Notes under the pieces: model-generated | What the model was told of the DNA's origin: nothing | The model's input: only the letters and a program-made list of their open reading frames with translations | Databases searched by the model: none | In this document: positions 1 through 6,076 of the stretch, piece after piece | How positions within the stretch are numbered: position 1 is the stretch's first letter | Layout of the letters: each line of letters starts with the position of its first letter | From: CAZNKU01 sp045654805 | Lineage (GTDB): Bacteria > Bacillota > Clostridia > Monoglobales > Firm-18 | DNA length: 7,501 nt | Reading direction: 5' to 3' | Assembly: GCA_045654805.1 (NCBI GenBank) | Contig: JAZOOD010000028.1 | Span: 1-7,501, forward strand | Position numbers and translations under genes: made by a program

Positions 1-1287
1 GAGGTATTATTCGGCGGTGCAGCAGGCGGAGGCAAGTCATACGGACAGATAGTGGATGCCTTTTTATATGCTTTAAAATTTCCCGGTTCAAAGCAGATTA
101 TATTCCGTCGTACTTTTCCTGAACTTGACAAGTCAATTATCCGTACAGCTTTGGAACTGTATCCGAGGAGTGTGTTTAAGTATAATTCCTCAACTCATAC
201 GGGTAAGTTTGCAAATGGAAGTATATTGGACTTTGGATATTGCGACAGCGAAAAAGATGTTTATAAATATCAGTCGGCGGAATTTGATGTAATACGCTTT
301 GACGAGCTTACGCATTTTACGGAGGATATATATACTTATCTGATTTCACGATTAAGAGGTGCAAACGACTTTCCGAAGTCGGTTAAATCTTCAACAAACC
401 CCGGTGGCGTTGGTCATACTTGGGTTAAAGAGAGGTTTATAGATATAGGTGAGCCTAACAAGGTACACGAATTTGATACAGGGTCGAGAATATTCATCCC
501 TTCCAAAGTACAGGACAACAAATTTCTTATGGAAAAGGATAAGGACTATGTAAAACGTCTTGAAAACCTTGATGAAAAGAACAAAAAGGCATTGCTGTAC
601 GGTGACTGGGATATTTTTGACGGGCAGTATTTTGAAGAGTTTAAACGAGAGGTACACGTTTGCACACCTTTTGAAATACCTGCAGATTGGAGAAGATACA
701 GAGCTATTGACTATGGTCTTGACTGTTTGGCAGTTGTATGGATTGCAGTAAATTCTTTGAATGAATGTTATGTTTACAGAGAATATGCAGAGCCTGACAA
801 GATTATAAGTGATGGAGCAAAGGATGTTATAAGACTTACAGGAAATGAGAATATCAGAAACACATATGCTCCCCCTGACCTATGGAGCAGGTCGCAGGAA
901 ACAGGCAGATGCAGAGCCGATATATTCAGAGAATCAGGTTTGCATCTTATAAAGAGCAACAATGACAGAGTTGCAGGGTGGCTATACATAAAAGAAATGT
1001 TAAAGCAAAATGCAAACGGTGATGTGAAGTTACATATATTCAGCACCTGCACAGAGCTTATAAAGTGCATTGCATCAATACAGCACGATGAAAAAAACCC
1101 AAATGATTGTGCAACACAACCCCACAACATTACACATCTTCCTGATGCATTAAGATATTTTGCAGTACAGCATTACAGACCTAATGCACCTAAAGAAGAA
1201 AAGAAAACAATAAACTTTGAGTTTGAACAAAAGCCAAAGCACAGAGTAATCGGCAACGACTTTTCGTGCATACTCAAAAGGAGGTAA
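1..1287 (+). CDS. terL: Phage terminase large subunit (5' partial)
   Basis: This is the ATPase-nuclease motor that packages phage DNA into the prohead through the portal. The frame is open from base 1, so the true start lies upstream; 428 codons precede the TAA at 1285-1287. A GTG at 52 would be a false start, since it would remove the Walker A motif (GGAAGGGKS, bases 13-39). Walker B is FDVIRFDE (283-306), and a coupling motif STNPGG follows at 391-408. The C-terminal RNase H-like nuclease shows acidic residues in the expected order: Asp in AIDYG (709-711), Asp in APPDLW (877-879) and Asp in LPDAL (1144-1146). The order ATPase then nuclease fits the Terminase_6 / Terminase_6C type. Motifs are read directly; the family name is from recall. 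The last codons (KRR-stop) are formed by the ribosome binding site of the next gene, so the two are tightly packed. No frameshift or missing catalytic residue is visible. Confidence 0.97.
   Translation, partial: EVLFGGAAGGGKSYGQIVDAFLYALKFPGSKQIIFRRTFPELDKSIIRTALELYPRSVFKYNSSTHTGKFANGSILDFGYCDSEKDVYKYQSAEFDVIRFDELTHFTEDIYTYLISRLRGANDFPKSVKSSTNPGGVGHTWVKERFIDIGEPNKVHEFDTGSRIFIPSKVQDNKFLMEKDKDYVKRLENLDEKNKKALLYGDWDIFDGQYFEEFKREVHVCTPFEIPADWRRYRAIDYGLDCLAVVWIAVNSLNECYVYREYAEPDKIISDGAKDVIRLTGNENIRNTYAPPDLWSRSQETGRCRADIFRESGLHLIKSNNDRVAGWLYIKEMLKQNANGDVKLHIFSTCTELIKCIASIQHDEKNPNDCATQPHNITHLPDALRYFAVQHYRPNAPKEEKKTINFEFEQKPKHRVIGNDFSCILKRR
1278..1285 (+). promoter_or_regulatory. Shine-Dalgarno site that fixes the start of the small membrane protein
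   Basis: AAGGAGGT lies inside the last terminase codons and its stop, five bases before the ATG at 1290 (measured from GG at 1284). It supports that ATG over an in-frame GTG at 1266, which would add eight residues but has no comparable site upstream. Confidence 0.85.
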
Positions 1288-1289
1288 AT

Positions 1290-1511
1290 ATGGCAAGTAT
1301 ATTAATGGGAACTACAACCGCACTGATAGTAATTTTAATCGGTGGCGGTTCTTTTTATGCAGGTTATAAAGTTGGGGCATCCAACTGCAAAGCCGAGGCA
1401 CAGGAAGAAAAATCAAAGGCAGAGCCTACCGAAGAACAAAAACGTGTTGCAGAAGGCTTTACAAATATGCTTAATTATGCCAACAGGCACATAGGCGGTG
1501 ATAAGAAATGA
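1290..1511 (+). CDS. Small single-pass membrane protein between terminase and portal
   Basis: I do not recognise a named family. The 73-residue product begins MASILMG, has one hydrophobic segment at about residues 4-24 that is rich in Gly, Ile, Leu and Val (a probable membrane helix), then a charged Lys/Glu stretch (34-52) and a short C-terminal segment EGFTNMLNYANRHIGG (55-70). There is no signal-peptidase site that I can argue for, so a membrane anchor with a soluble tail is more likely than a secreted protein. The gene starts two bases after the terminase stop, and its TGA overlaps the portal ATG in an ATGA at 1508-1511, so it is translationally coupled to the portal and belongs to the head operon. 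Small membrane proteins are common in structural modules of Firmicutes phages, usually without known function. It does not look like a holin, which would normally have two or more membrane helices or sit with an endolysin. Confidence 0.8.
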   Translation: MASILMGTTTALIVILIGGGSFYAGYKVGASNCKAEAQEEKSKAEPTEEQKRVAEGFTNMLNYANRHIGGDKK

Positions 1512-3235
1512 GTAAAGATTTGGACAATGTAACACTTGCATGGCAAAGATACAAAGCATGTGCAGATTACAAGAATGCAAACAACTATTATAACACAGTA
1601 GATGAAAATTATAGATATTATCAGGGCGACCAATGGGGCAATACACAGAGCAACGGATTGCCTATGCCGGTATTTAACGTTATAAAACCTGTTATACGAT
1701 ATAAAATATCCGTAATAATGCAGAATGATACGTCAATCCTTTATACATCAGAGAATACACAGGACCCCGAGTTTCAGACATTGAGCGAAATATCAAAGGT
1801 CCTTACAAATTATTCAAAGGTGCTTTGGGAAAAGAATAAAATGGACTATCTTAACGAAAGTATGCTGACAGATGCCGCTATAACCGGTAACGGATTTATA
1901 TATCATTACTTTGACAACGGCAAAAAGGAAATTACATCAGAGCTTGTAGATGGCAACAACATATACCCTGCAAACCCCAATGTTGCGGATATTCAAAGTC
2001 AGGAATACATTGTAGTTGCTTTTCGCAGACCTTTAAATGCAGTTAAGCGAGAAGCGGAAAATGCAAGAAAGGCAAAATTGAACGGTCTTTCAAAGGATGA
2101 TGTAGAAAATATTATGCCGGATACTGAAACAACATATCAGGCAGGGGAAAATGCAAAAACAGAGATGAGAGAGTATGAAAAGGTTACATTACTTTTGATG
2201 TTTTGGAAAGACCCGGAAACAGGAACAGTGCATTATTCAAAGTCTACAAGGGATTGCGAAATAGTAAAAGATACTGATTTGGGTTTGACATTGTACCCTA
2301 TAGCGATGATGACCTGGGAGCCTGCGAAAAACTTTTTCTTTGGTATTCCGGATGCAAAGTCTTTAATACCTAATCAGGATTATATAAACACAATAGCCGC
2401 TATGATTATGGCAAGCACTACATTTACATCATTCCCAAAGATGATTTATAATTCAGACCTTATAGATAACCCCTCTACCGAAGTGGGTGTTGCTATTGGT
2501 GTAAACGGAGGATATGACGTAAGGGATGCGGCGGCATACATTACACCGCAAGGGGTTGGTAGTGATGCCTTTAGTATGTTTGAACGTACCATAACCCTTA
2601 CAAAAGAGCTTATGGGAGCTAATGACGGTGCATTGGGTAATATTAACCCCGAAAATGCATCGGGCAAGGCTATACTTGCGGTTATGGAACAAACGGCAGT
2701 ACCTTTGGATGGTAACAAGAGAAGATTTTATAACTATATCGAGGACAATGCACTTATATGGGCAGATATGTGGAGAGTGTATCATTCTACAAATGCAAAG
2801 ATTGTTTCAGTTAAGGATGATGTAACAAGTGAGACGGAAACCTTTGCAATAAGCCCTGATGCATGGAACAAACTTATGTTGAATGTAAAGGTTGAGGTTG
2901 GACCTTCATCCCGTTGGAACGAGGTTGTTATGACACAGATATTGGACAACTTGTTACAGCAACAGATGATTGACCTTGAATTTTATGTTAATGCAATGCC
3001 TTCGTCAAGCGGTTTCCCTAAAGCTCAAATGACACAATACCTTCAGCAAATGAAGGAAAGACAAATGGGACAACAGCAAATGGCAGATAATGCACAGATT
3101 GATGATATGCTTGCACAAAACACACCGGATATAGACCGGTTGTTGGAGAGTTTGACGGAAGAACAAAGGCAACAGGCAATGCAAGACCCAAAGTATTTAC
3201 AACAAATAATTGCACAACAAATGGGAGTAGCTTAA
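1508..3235 (+). CDS. Portal protein, P22-like type
   Basis: The portal forms the ring at one capsid vertex through which DNA enters and to which connector and tail attach. The 575-residue size, the position after the terminase, and N-terminal motifs RYYQGDQW (residues 36-43) and MPVFNVIKPVI (53-63) are typical of portal proteins that resemble P22 gp1. A segment near residues 275-292 (FFFGIPDAKSLIPNQ) fits the conserved portal core. The last 69 residues (507-575) hold 18 Gln and several Met in an otherwise helical-looking, low-complexity tail, plausibly the C-terminal barrel or a disordered end that points into the capsid. The start is the ATG in the ATGA overlap; an AGGCGGTGAT site just upstream (about 1494-1503) supports it. 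The TAA at 3233-3235 sits in the loop of a terminator. Portal assignment is confident; the P22-like sub-type is an inference from length, motifs and neighbours. Confidence 0.92.
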   Translation: MSKDLDNVTLAWQRYKACADYKNANNYYNTVDENYRYYQGDQWGNTQSNGLPMPVFNVIKPVIRYKISVIMQNDTSILYTSENTQDPEFQTLSEISKVLTNYSKVLWEKNKMDYLNESMLTDAAITGNGFIYHYFDNGKKEITSELVDGNNIYPANPNVADIQSQEYIVVAFRRPLNAVKREAENARKAKLNGLSKDDVENIMPDTETTYQAGENAKTEMREYEKVTLLLMFWKDPETGTVHYSKSTRDCEIVKDTDLGLTLYPIAMMTWEPAKNFFFGIPDAKSLIPNQDYINTIAAMIMASTTFTSFPKMIYNSDLIDNPSTEVGVAIGVNGGYDVRDAAAYITPQGVGSDAFSMFERTITLTKELMGANDGALGNINPENASGKAILAVMEQTAVPLDGNKRRFYNYIEDNALIWADMWRVYHSTNAKIVSVKDDVTSETETFAISPDAWNKLMLNVKVEVGPSSRWNEVVMTQILDNLLQQQMIDLEFYVNAMPSSSGFPKAQMTQYLQQMKERQMGQQQMADNAQIDDMLAQNTPDIDRLLESLTEEQRQQAMQDPKYLQQIIAQQMGVA

Positions 3236-3250
3236 AGCTATTCCTTTTTT
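3224..3250 (+). terminator. Intrinsic terminator folded around the portal stop codon
   Basis: An 8-bp stem (GGAGTAGC at 3224-3231 with GCTATTCC at 3237-3244, one G-U pair) closes a TTAAA loop and is followed at once by six T (3245-3250). This is the classic layout of a Rho-independent terminator. The portal TAA (3233-3235) lies in the loop, so the left arm is coding sequence. A ribosome finishing the portal gene would cover the hairpin, which could make termination depend on translation. The structure is read directly; activity is not tested. Confidence 0.8.
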
Positions 3251-3254
3251 AGTG

Positions 3255-3321
3255 CGTTTATTATAAGCCGACGGGCTATAAACGGAATTAATAGTCGAAC
3301 GGACTGTAAACGGAGGTAATT
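3255..3321 (+). promoter_or_regulatory. Structured leader of the scaffold-capsid genes
   Basis: This non-coding stretch between the terminator and the scaffold ATG can fold. CGTTTAT (3255-3261) is perfectly complementary to ATAAACG (3278-3284). Inside it, AGCC (3266-3269) pairs with GGCT (3274-3277) around a GACG loop, leaving TATA (3262-3265) as a one-sided bulge. A second hairpin pairs AGTC (3293-3296) with GACT (3302-3305) around GAACG; a T-G and an A-T pair can extend it. The scaffold ribosome binding site CGGAGGT (3311-3317) follows directly. I found no convincing -35/-10 promoter pair here: TATAAG (3262-3267) and TATAAA (3277-3282) resemble -10 boxes but lack a -35 at the right distance. 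Function could be translational control, mRNA stability, antitermination or a protein-binding operator. Confidence 0.5.
3265..3314 (+). repeat. Two imperfect direct repeats, each a small hairpin plus TAAACGGA
   Basis: Copy 1 (3265-3286) and copy 2 (3292-3314) align over 22 positions with four mismatches and one inserted base. Both have a 4-bp stem, a GACG or GAACG loop, and end in an identical TAAACGGA (3279-3286 and 3307-3314). Two of the differences (C to T on the left arm, G to A on the right arm) are partners in the same base pair, so the stem is kept in both copies. Confidence 0.7.
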
Positions 3322-4194
3322 ATGACCGAGAACATTGAAAAAATGGAAAACACGACAGTTAATACAGAAGCAAAGGTAGAGGAAAAGAAGCTTGACGAGG
3401 CGGTAAAGACCTATACACAAGCGGAAGTAGATAACATTGTCAAAGGCAGACTTGCAAGAGAACGCGACAAGGCAAAAACATTGAAAGCCGAAAATGCTGA
3501 ACTGTTGGAAAATGCCAAGTCTTATAAGGTGCTTGGTAAAATCCTTGAGGAAAAAGGCGGATTTAAAGGAACACCAAAGGAGCAGATATCAAAGGCTGCT
3601 GAATATTACGGTGTATCCGAAGATGACGTCAAGAAAATGATTGCTGATGCGGAGCTTGATGACAAGTCTGACAAGCAGACTATGGCATATTTTAATGCCA
3701 AGAGGTTTGTAGAGCAGAGTGAACCTGACGAAATTCAGGAGGAATATGACAGAATTAATGCCATTCCCGAAGATAAACGAAGCGTCAGGGAAAAAGAACT
3801 GTTCAAACAAATTAAACCACGTGTTACGGAAGATATAACGGCTAAAGTAGCTGCTGACCGCAAGTGGTTTGAGGAAGATGTTGAGGGTGCTGATTTTAAC
3901 AAAGTAATTCGCAGCGAAGAGTTTAACGATTTTATGGACGGAACAAACCTTAACGTACGTAAAGGATTGGAAAAGTTTATAAAACTAAAGGGCAAAGATG
4001 CCATAAAAGAAACCTTTGCAAAGGATGAAAAGAAAAATGAACAGCCTGCATCTACCGGCTCTGTTAAAGACAGCGGAGCATCAAATTTAAAAGAATATTA
4101 TTCACCGGAGGATGTGGACAATTTGTCAGATAAGGATTATGACAACCCTGAAATTATGAAAAGGGTAAGGGATTCTATGACAAAGTGGAAATAA
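3322..4194 (+). CDS. Scaffolding protein
   Basis: The scaffold is an internal assembly chaperone that guides capsid protein into a closed shell and then leaves. The 290-residue product is strongly charged (Lys, Glu, Asp), has almost no hydrophobic core, and is predicted helical. Residues 31-48 (YTQAEVDNIVKGRLARER) match a pattern often seen at the front of scaffolds in Firmicutes phages, followed by a likely coiled coil (about 45-68). The last 35 residues (256-290) carry an acidic region ending in a basic helix, RVRDSMTKWK, which suits a C-terminal capsid-binding helix. There is no Ser protease motif and no capsid domain fused to it. CGGAGGT at 3311-3317 supports ATG 3322 over a second in-frame ATG at 3343. 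Position immediately before the capsid gene agrees with the role. The assignment rests on composition, motif and context. Confidence 0.85.
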   Translation: MTENIEKMENTTVNTEAKVEEKKLDEAVKTYTQAEVDNIVKGRLARERDKAKTLKAENAELLENAKSYKVLGKILEEKGGFKGTPKEQISKAAEYYGVSEDDVKKMIADAELDDKSDKQTMAYFNAKRFVEQSEPDEIQEEYDRINAIPEDKRSVREKELFKQIKPRVTEDITAKVAADRKWFEEDVEGADFNKVIRSEEFNDFMDGTNLNVRKGLEKFIKLKGKDAIKETFAKDEKKNEQPASTGSVKDSGASNLKEYYSPEDVDNLSDKDYDNPEIMKRVRDSMTKWK

Positions 4195-4223
4195 TGTCTC
4201 CGAAAATTAAGGAGGAAAATTAA

Positions 4224-5045
4224 ATGAGTTATCAGAACTTTAAACCGACCTTTTGGTCAAAACATATTCAGACAGAACTTGAAAGAAACTGCACACTTGC
4301 AGACTGGTGTAATACCAAGTTTGAAGGTGAGGCAAAGAAGGGTGAAAAAGTAAAAATTCTAGGTCTTGGTACACCTACTATTGGTGACTATATACCGGGT
4401 AAGCCTATTGCGGACCCTGAAAATGTAGCAGATGCATCTATGTATCTGGAAATTGACAATGCAAAGTACTTTAATGTAAGCATTGATGACGTGGACAAGG
4501 CACAGTCTATTCCGGGTATTATGGAAAAGAACCTTGAAAATGCAGCAAGAGAGTTTGCAACAATTCGTGATAAGTATGTAGGCTCTTTGGCAGCAAAGTC
4601 AGATTACATAACATCTGCATCTGCAGCTATTACAACTGCCGCAAAAGCTAAAGAAATTATTGATGCTGCTATTTTGCAGTTGCGTGAAAATGATGTACCT
4701 ACAAATATGGAGGTAGTTATTGAAGTACCGTGGTTTATGTACAACAAATTTAAAGACCACCTTGTGGAACTGAAAACAAACAACGATGAACTTTTGAAAA
4801 AAGGTATCATTTCTATGTATGACGGTTGCTATGTAAGACCTTCAAACAACATCTTTATTGATAATGTAGGTGCTTATTACGGTATGGTACGTACTCACGA
4901 TGCCATTGCATTTGCATCGGGCATTGACAAGGTAGAGGCATACAGACCTCATGGCGGTTTTGAAGATGCTGTTAAGGGTCTTAATACATTCGGTGCAAAG
5001 ATTGTAAGACCTAAGGAATTATCAGTATTTAAGGTTACGAAATAA
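4224..5045 (+). CDS. Major capsid protein (HK97-fold, P22 coat-like)
   Basis: This is the main shell protein, made in hundreds of copies per virion. The 273-residue product starts MSYQNFKP, with a strong AAGGAGG site at 4209-4215, eight bases before the ATG. Features that fit a capsid protein of the P22 gp5-like group are the YFNVSIDDVDKAQS segment (about 82-95), the following long amphipathic helix with EKNLENAAREFA (about 100-111, the likely spine helix), a helix-rich domain near 134-160, and a Gly-rich C-terminal end (HGGFEDAVKGL, 243-253) leading into the beta strand GAKIVRPKELSVFKV (257-271). It is much shorter than P22 coat protein (about 430 residues), consistent with no inserted domain. 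There is no N-terminal delta region of the HK97 kind, in keeping with the separate scaffold gene. Capsid identity rests on size, position and motif pattern; sub-family is less certain. Confidence 0.9.
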   Translation: MSYQNFKPTFWSKHIQTELERNCTLADWCNTKFEGEAKKGEKVKILGLGTPTIGDYIPGKPIADPENVADASMYLEIDNAKYFNVSIDDVDKAQSIPGIMEKNLENAAREFATIRDKYVGSLAAKSDYITSASAAITTAAKAKEIIDAAILQLRENDVPTNMEVVIEVPWFMYNKFKDHLVELKTNNDELLKKGIISMYDGCYVRPSNNIFIDNVGAYYGMVRTHDAIAFASGIDKVEAYRPHGGFEDAVKGLNTFGAKIVRPKELSVFKVTK

Positions 5046-5059
5046 GGAGATAGAAAGTA

Positions 5060-5449
5060 ATGGCTAAAGTATATGCTTACCCTAAAAGGGTGGATTTTAA
5101 CGAGGCGGTTGCGGCAGAAACTGCTGTAACTATTACAGATGCAACACTTGGTTGTAATGTTGTGCTGAACGGCACAGATGACAAGGGCAATGTGTATTCC
5201 GTAAAGGATGAAGCGTTGCTTTTGATAATTGAGAATACAAATACGTCTGTTGAAAAGGTAACTGTTAAGGCAGGCACCGCTTGGGCAGGTGTAGCAGACA
5301 AGGAAATTGAGGTTGCTGCATCAAGTAAGGCTCTTATAAGACTTGAAGGAGCTAAATACAAGCAGGTTTCAGGAGATAATAAAGGTTGTGTAGTTATTAT
5401 ACCCACAACTGCATCAAAAGTTAAGGTTACAGCGTATAACCTTAAATAG
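5060..5449 (+). CDS. Probable capsid decoration (head) protein
   Basis: The 129-residue product is rich in Val, Thr, Ala and Lys, with alternating strand patterns over most of its length and no membrane segment or signal peptide. Residues 64-103 (VEKVTVKAG, then AGVADKEIEVAA, then IRLEGAKYKQV) look like the small beta-barrel proteins found directly behind the capsid gene in many Firmicutes phages, which bind the outside of the shell. The start ATG has AAGGAGAT (5044-5051), which overlaps the capsid stop at 5043-5045, so it is cotranscribed and probably coupled. It precedes a strong terminator, which makes it the last gene of the scaffold-capsid block. A virion surface or head-fibre role is an inference from position and fold character; a head-completion role is the main alternative. 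Confidence 0.7.
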   Translation: MAKVYAYPKRVDFNEAVAAETAVTITDATLGCNVVLNGTDDKGNVYSVKDEALLLIIENTNTSVEKVTVKAGTAWAGVADKEIEVAASSKALIRLEGAKYKQVSGDNKGCVVIIPTTASKVKVTAYNLK

Positions 5450-5465
5450 TAATTAAACTTATTAT

Positions 5466-5500
5466 GGCGGTATTTTTAATTGAATACCGCCTATTTTTTT
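5466..5500 (+). terminator. Strong intrinsic terminator after the decoration gene
   Basis: A perfect 9-bp stem (GGCGGTATT at 5466-5474 with AATACCGCC at 5483-5491) closes an 8-base loop. After TA come seven T (5494-5500). It lies 16 bases after the decoration stop (5447-5449) in otherwise empty DNA, and is the clearest regulatory signal in the window. Confidence 0.92.
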
Positions 5501-5507
5501 AAAATAT

Positions 5508-5515
5508 GGTGGTGA
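5508..5515 (+). promoter_or_regulatory. Ribosome binding site that fixes the connector start
   Basis: GGTGGTGA differs at one base from GGAGGTGA and ends five bases before ATG 5521. An earlier in-frame ATG at 5506 overlaps this site and is preceded only by the T-tract of the terminator, so 5521 is preferred. Confidence 0.7.
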
Positions 5516-5520
5516 AAACA

Positions 5521-6075
5521 ATGACTTACAAAGATAGTCTTAACATAGCATTTTTAAAGACAGACAGTGAAGAAAGCGATTTTGAAAGCGGGGTATTCCC
5601 TGTGCTTGCAAACGAGGCACAGATGTATATTGCAAAATACGGTACTCATATTGTGAGGAAGATTGATGTTACGGTGGAAAAGGCTCCGTACAAAATGGAG
5701 TTGCCTACAGACTTTTATCGTGAATCCCCTATGGGGTTGGTTAATGCTGATGATGAGCTTACAGGCATAGACCATTACATTGCAGAGGACAATTATTTGG
5801 TTATAAACGAAACGGGTAATTTTGTGTTCTACTACTGGGCTTTACCTAAAGACCTTACAAAGTTAAGTGATGAAGAACTTGATACTTATGAATACGAGGT
5901 TGTAGAGCATACTCATGTTGCAATACCATCATACATAGGGTATCAGCTTGTTAAAACAGATGATGTGCAGTTAGCACAGATACTTATGAATGAGTGGAAC
6001 AAATACTTATCATTGTTTGATGACAAGACAAAGGCAGTTAACCGAAAGATTAAAAATACTGCAAGGTGGTGGTAA
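5521..6075 (+). CDS. Head-tail connector / adaptor protein
   Basis: The 184-residue protein is acidic and cytoplasmic in character. It has an N-terminal helical part (MTYKDSLNIAFLK, then VLANEAQMYIAKYG), a central beta section with YKMELPTDFYR (57-66), a helix-rich C-terminal third (about 133-169), and a basic tail ending in RWW. A helical bundle with a central beta section and a basic C-terminal tail is the pattern of adaptor proteins that dock below the portal, such as P22 gp4 or the gp6-like connectors. The place, after the capsid block and before a gp10-like protein, is the same as in P22-like phages. It is one base from the next start, so the two are coupled. Since it follows a strong terminator with no visible promoter, it depends on read-through, antitermination or an unseen promoter. 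Role is inferred mainly from context; family not proven. Confidence 0.65.
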   Translation: MTYKDSLNIAFLKTDSEESDFESGVFPVLANEAQMYIAKYGTHIVRKIDVTVEKAPYKMELPTDFYRESPMGLVNADDELTGIDHYIAEDNYLVINETGNFVFYYWALPKDLTKLSDEELDTYEYEVVEHTHVAIPSYIGYQLVKTDDVQLAQILMNEWNKYLSLFDDKTKAVNRKIKNTARWW

Positions 6076-6076
6076 A

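Noticed and set aside
774..1130. Long minus-strand open frame inside the terminase gene, and similar ones in the portal, scaffold and decoration genes.
   Set aside because: They lie wholly opposite well-supported genes, lack ribosome binding sites and show no recognisable protein character; they are shadows.
2500..2511. TGTAAACGGAGG inside the portal gene, identical to 12 bases of leader copy 2 (3305-3316).
   Set aside because: It encodes VNGG in the portal frame, has no neighbouring hairpin arms of the repeat type and no gene start follows; likely chance.
3262..3282. TATAAG and TATAAA as -10 boxes of a promoter for the scaffold gene.
   Set aside because: No sequence close to TTGACA lies 16-18 bases upstream of either; both are better explained as part of the folded leader. 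A phage-specific promoter is still possible.
5506..5520. Earlier in-frame ATG for the connector, adding five residues (MVVKT).
   Set aside because: It would place the ribosome binding site in the T-tract of the terminator, while GGTGGTGA is ideally spaced for ATG 5521.
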